DNA of 64,000 nucleotides from Gymnorhina tibicen (Eukaryota > Chordata > Aves > Passeriformes > Artamidae), in NCBI GenBank assembly GCA_013399875.1, contig VXAZ01004042.1:248001-312000 (forward strand), given 5' to 3'. Of this stretch, positions 61,316 to 64,000 are shown in pieces (position 1 is the first letter of the stretch; the number at the start of each line of letters is the position of its first letter). Below the pieces are notes generated by a model that was not told the DNA's origin, ran no database searches, and saw nothing but the letters and a program-made list of their open reading frames with translations. The translations under genes were made by a program, and so were the position numbers.

Positions 61316-64000
61316 AAAGCTTCTGTTTTTATATTGTGCAGGTAATTCAGCAAGATCTTATTTTCAGTGACTGAAAAAAGGTTTTTGATGGAGCTTACAG
61401 AGTCTTCTCTGAAACTTTTGCCTCCACTGTTGTTAAGGGTATTTCATTGGGCACTTGCAAAAAAAAATCTAAATTCATATATTTTGTGAATTTGAATTTA
61501 GAAGTATCAAAGGAAAAAAAGCCCCTAAATGTAGCAGTTAAAGCCCCATCTCTTCATGTTTCTTTAAAATCTAAAGCTCAAAAGACAGTAATATTTGGGA
61601 AGGCCTTATTGAATTCTTAAGGAAAGTCCTAAGAAACCTTCTTCAACATGGGTACCATCTTGCCTGTCTTCCTGTTTATTAATTCTTGCAGCTAACCAGC
61701 CAAGCTTGTCACGCTTCTATCAGCCAGTGAAAACTAAAGTCAGAATCAGTTTCTTTGTGATGAGGTTTGCCTCCCACTGATACTGTTCTGAAAAATTATA
61801 CCTGGCTAGATCTTTTTGTCCAGTTCATGCATCAAAAAACATCAGAGGCTGTGACTGTTGAAGTAAACTGTGTTTTTCACAGTCATCACACAAACACACA
61901 CACACACAGGGACTGTAAAATCCACATTTATTTTGTAGGGCTAATTCTGTTTAAAAACATGACCATACACAGCTTTTTACTCAGCAAGTCTGAAATATGT
62001 TTATATTCAAATTCATGTCTAAAATCTCTTGGCAAAATTACATTTTATGAATCTCTACTTTAAAGCTTTGCAGAAATAATGTTGGAACAGAAGAATTTAA
62101 CCCTTTTCCTAGTTCTTTTATCAACAGAAATTTCTCAATTCTGACATTTATTATTGGTGACGGTACATGAGGTAGGCAGAACAGAGCTGACATTCAGAGT
62201 TCAGTTTAAAACTGCCAGGCTGAAAGTGCTTTTTCAAGTTGCATGCTGAAGAAACTTCTCTGGCAATGGTAAACGCACCATTCATGAAGGGTGAGAGGGT
62301 GGGACAACTGCACTTCAAAAGTCAACCTTTCCTGTGAAGTTCCTGCTGACCTCACACAGACTCACCGTCCTGACTTCCAACCCTCCCATAAATGGATGTG
62401 CGCTGCCCTAGGTGGAGGGAGTGAGGGGGCGTGGGGGAGTGTACACATGCACATGTATTTGTCATAGTGCAATTCATACTGTTTTCTCCATCTCAGTGAT
62501 GTTTTTTATCAAGCTCATTTACCGTGCTGTCCACATGAAACAGTAGAGAGGTTACACCAGATTTTCAAGCTGTTTAGTAAAATTCTCCCCATTTTTTTTT
62601 CTTTGTGCTCTGGATGTTTGCCAGCTCTTACGACATGGAGTTGGTGTGTGGGAAAAAAGCAGTTCTTAGTAGTTATACAGGAGCTTTGGTGCTAAAGTGC
62701 TGATTTAGCACACTAAAGGAGTGGCTGAGTAAAGAAAAGAAAATCAGGTAAGGGGTGAGACAGGTACTAATCACTTTTTTTGGCAGCATCTAAAGAGCAT
62801 TTGTCATCCTAAGTAAACTTCTGTCTCATCCTTATTTCATTCATGAAGGTGGTCACTTTTCAGCTTTAATACAGCTCTGCCGTGTCTATCCAGCCCTGTA
62901 ATGGTTTTCTGTGATACATTTGTTACTTCCCCAATGTCCAGCAGGCATCTCAAACAATTCAAAAAAAGTATAGTTACTTATAAAACCTTTCTTGCCCCCA
63001 CATATTTAATTCTTTCTTTCTCAAGGGCCTTCACAACATTAAAGATCATTGGTTTTGAGTTTCAGTATTTGTATGACTTTGCCGCTCTTTTTTAATCTGA
63101 CCTTGCTTCTGCACATGATTTCCTGTTCTCTTTTCTTTGATGTTGAGCATAGAGTACAACTTTTCTCCCAGAGCTGCAGCACTGCTTTCTACTGCATCAC
63201 CCTAGCTATTAAATAGCCTGTAACAGTAACTTCTATCACGATGCTTACCAAAATGGTGAATAATACGGGCAAAGACAAAAGAACAGTGAGAACCATTTAT
63301 GAAAACCCTTTATTTCTGATATTAAGAAAACATGGATTCGTATTAAAAGCCATTAATCCTTTTGACTGTGGTACTCTAAATTCTTCTTTTTCCATAGACA
63401 TCAATGAGTTTGTTGTTTTCCTAATTGTTTGTAGAAAATTTTAAGGCATTGCCAGAAATACAGAGAAAAAATGGAATAGTGAAGCTGAAATTGCCTTTGT
63501 GACTTCCACGCCCCTTGAATAATTTTATTCTGATTTGTTCATATGCATCTCTTTCAGAAACAATAGTATCATCATTCCTGGCAAAGAATACTTCCTTCCT
63601 TGGTTACAGCTCTGAAGACAGGGCTTGTACTTGGATGGAAAAATAAGGAAATGGATTCCTCAGTCAGTATAGTCTTCATTTTTGGAGCCCGCACAAAGCA
63701 TTAGACTTGTCACCAGCTAAAAGGAAAGAATACATAATGAACTTTTCAGTAAGGTTTATGTCCATTAAAATGGAAAACAGTACCATTTGCAATAGATGCA
63801 ACTTACATAGCATAGTGTGAGTAAAATTAAAATTTTCTTTGTGCCTTTTGCTCTGGCCAAGCATTTAACAGGATGCACTGAAGGGTGATAGATCACTGCA
63901 TTCCTCTGAATCCGGTTCAGTGATGTGGGATTAAAGGTTTACCTTGAAGAGTGTGTGAGGGATAGGATGTAAGAAGAGGTTTGGGAGCTTAGAGTGAGGA
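55421..64000. other. Upstream intergenic DNA, no gene seen
   Basis: About 8.6 kb, AT-rich, with no supported exon, RNA gene or clear CR1 copy. It includes a long poly-T tract at about 61.2-61.3 kb and a short CA repeat near 61,893-61,908. Blocks at about 58,130-58,400 and 59,440-59,740 look less degenerate than their surroundings and could be conserved elements. In mammals EPC1 lies on this side of KIF5B, but none of its coding sequence is seen. Confidence 0.5.
61217..61316. repeat. Poly-T tract with an ambiguous base
   Basis: Long T-runs interrupted by TTGTTTG, one N at 61,232, AAAA and GGTGGG. Length and composition are unreliable in such tracts, and the N shows that the assembly was uncertain here. 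Confidence 0.8.

Overview
This is vertebrate nuclear DNA, very probably from a bird. It carries a large spliced gene, long AT-rich introns, CpG islands at promoter-like positions and several CR1-type LINE fragments, the dominant avian retroposon. There is no bacterial or viral gene organisation. I cannot name the species.

The only protein-coding gene I can support is KIF5B, the ubiquitous kinesin-1 heavy chain, on the minus strand. Twenty-four consecutive coding exons (exons 2-25) can be read from about 45,931 down to 23,482. All have GT-AG borders and compatible phases, and they encode codons 43 to about 964. Exon 1 (the start codon and about 42 residues) is not visible. It almost certainly lies in the 407-base assembly gap at 53,923-54,329, which sits inside a CpG island. 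Exon 26 (about 22,097 to about 19,540) holds the final stop and a roughly 2.5 kb 3' UTR ending at an AATAAA signal. Exons 2-10 give the motor domain, 11-12 the neck and first stalk segment, 13-20 the stalk coiled coil, 21-22 the light-chain binding part, and 23-25 the tail with the IAK autoinhibitory motif.

Layout. 1-19,540: no supported gene; a CR1 fragment (about 1.75-2.58 kb), simple repeats, two short tandem duplications and a CpG island at 15.2-15.6 kb with a CTCF-like motif. The island could be the promoter of a neighbouring gene; in mammals ARHGAP12 lies on this side of KIF5B. 19,540-54,329: KIF5B. 54,330-54,540: KIF5B promoter side of the island, with a perfect palindromic CRE, GC boxes and an NRF1-like site. 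54,549-55,150: two adjacent CR1 fragments abutting the promoter. 55,150-64,000: mostly non-coding upstream sequence with a small CpG-rich patch and a long poly-T tract containing an N.

I found no clear undescribed biological system. The most interesting leftovers are a possible retroposed insert with an 18-bp direct repeat and A-tail in the intron before exon 9, a pair of overlapping mutually exclusive hairpins in the intron after exon 12, and a stop codon overlapping the exon 25 splice donor. Exon coordinates were read by eye, checked by exon length and reading frame, and should hold to 1-2 bases.
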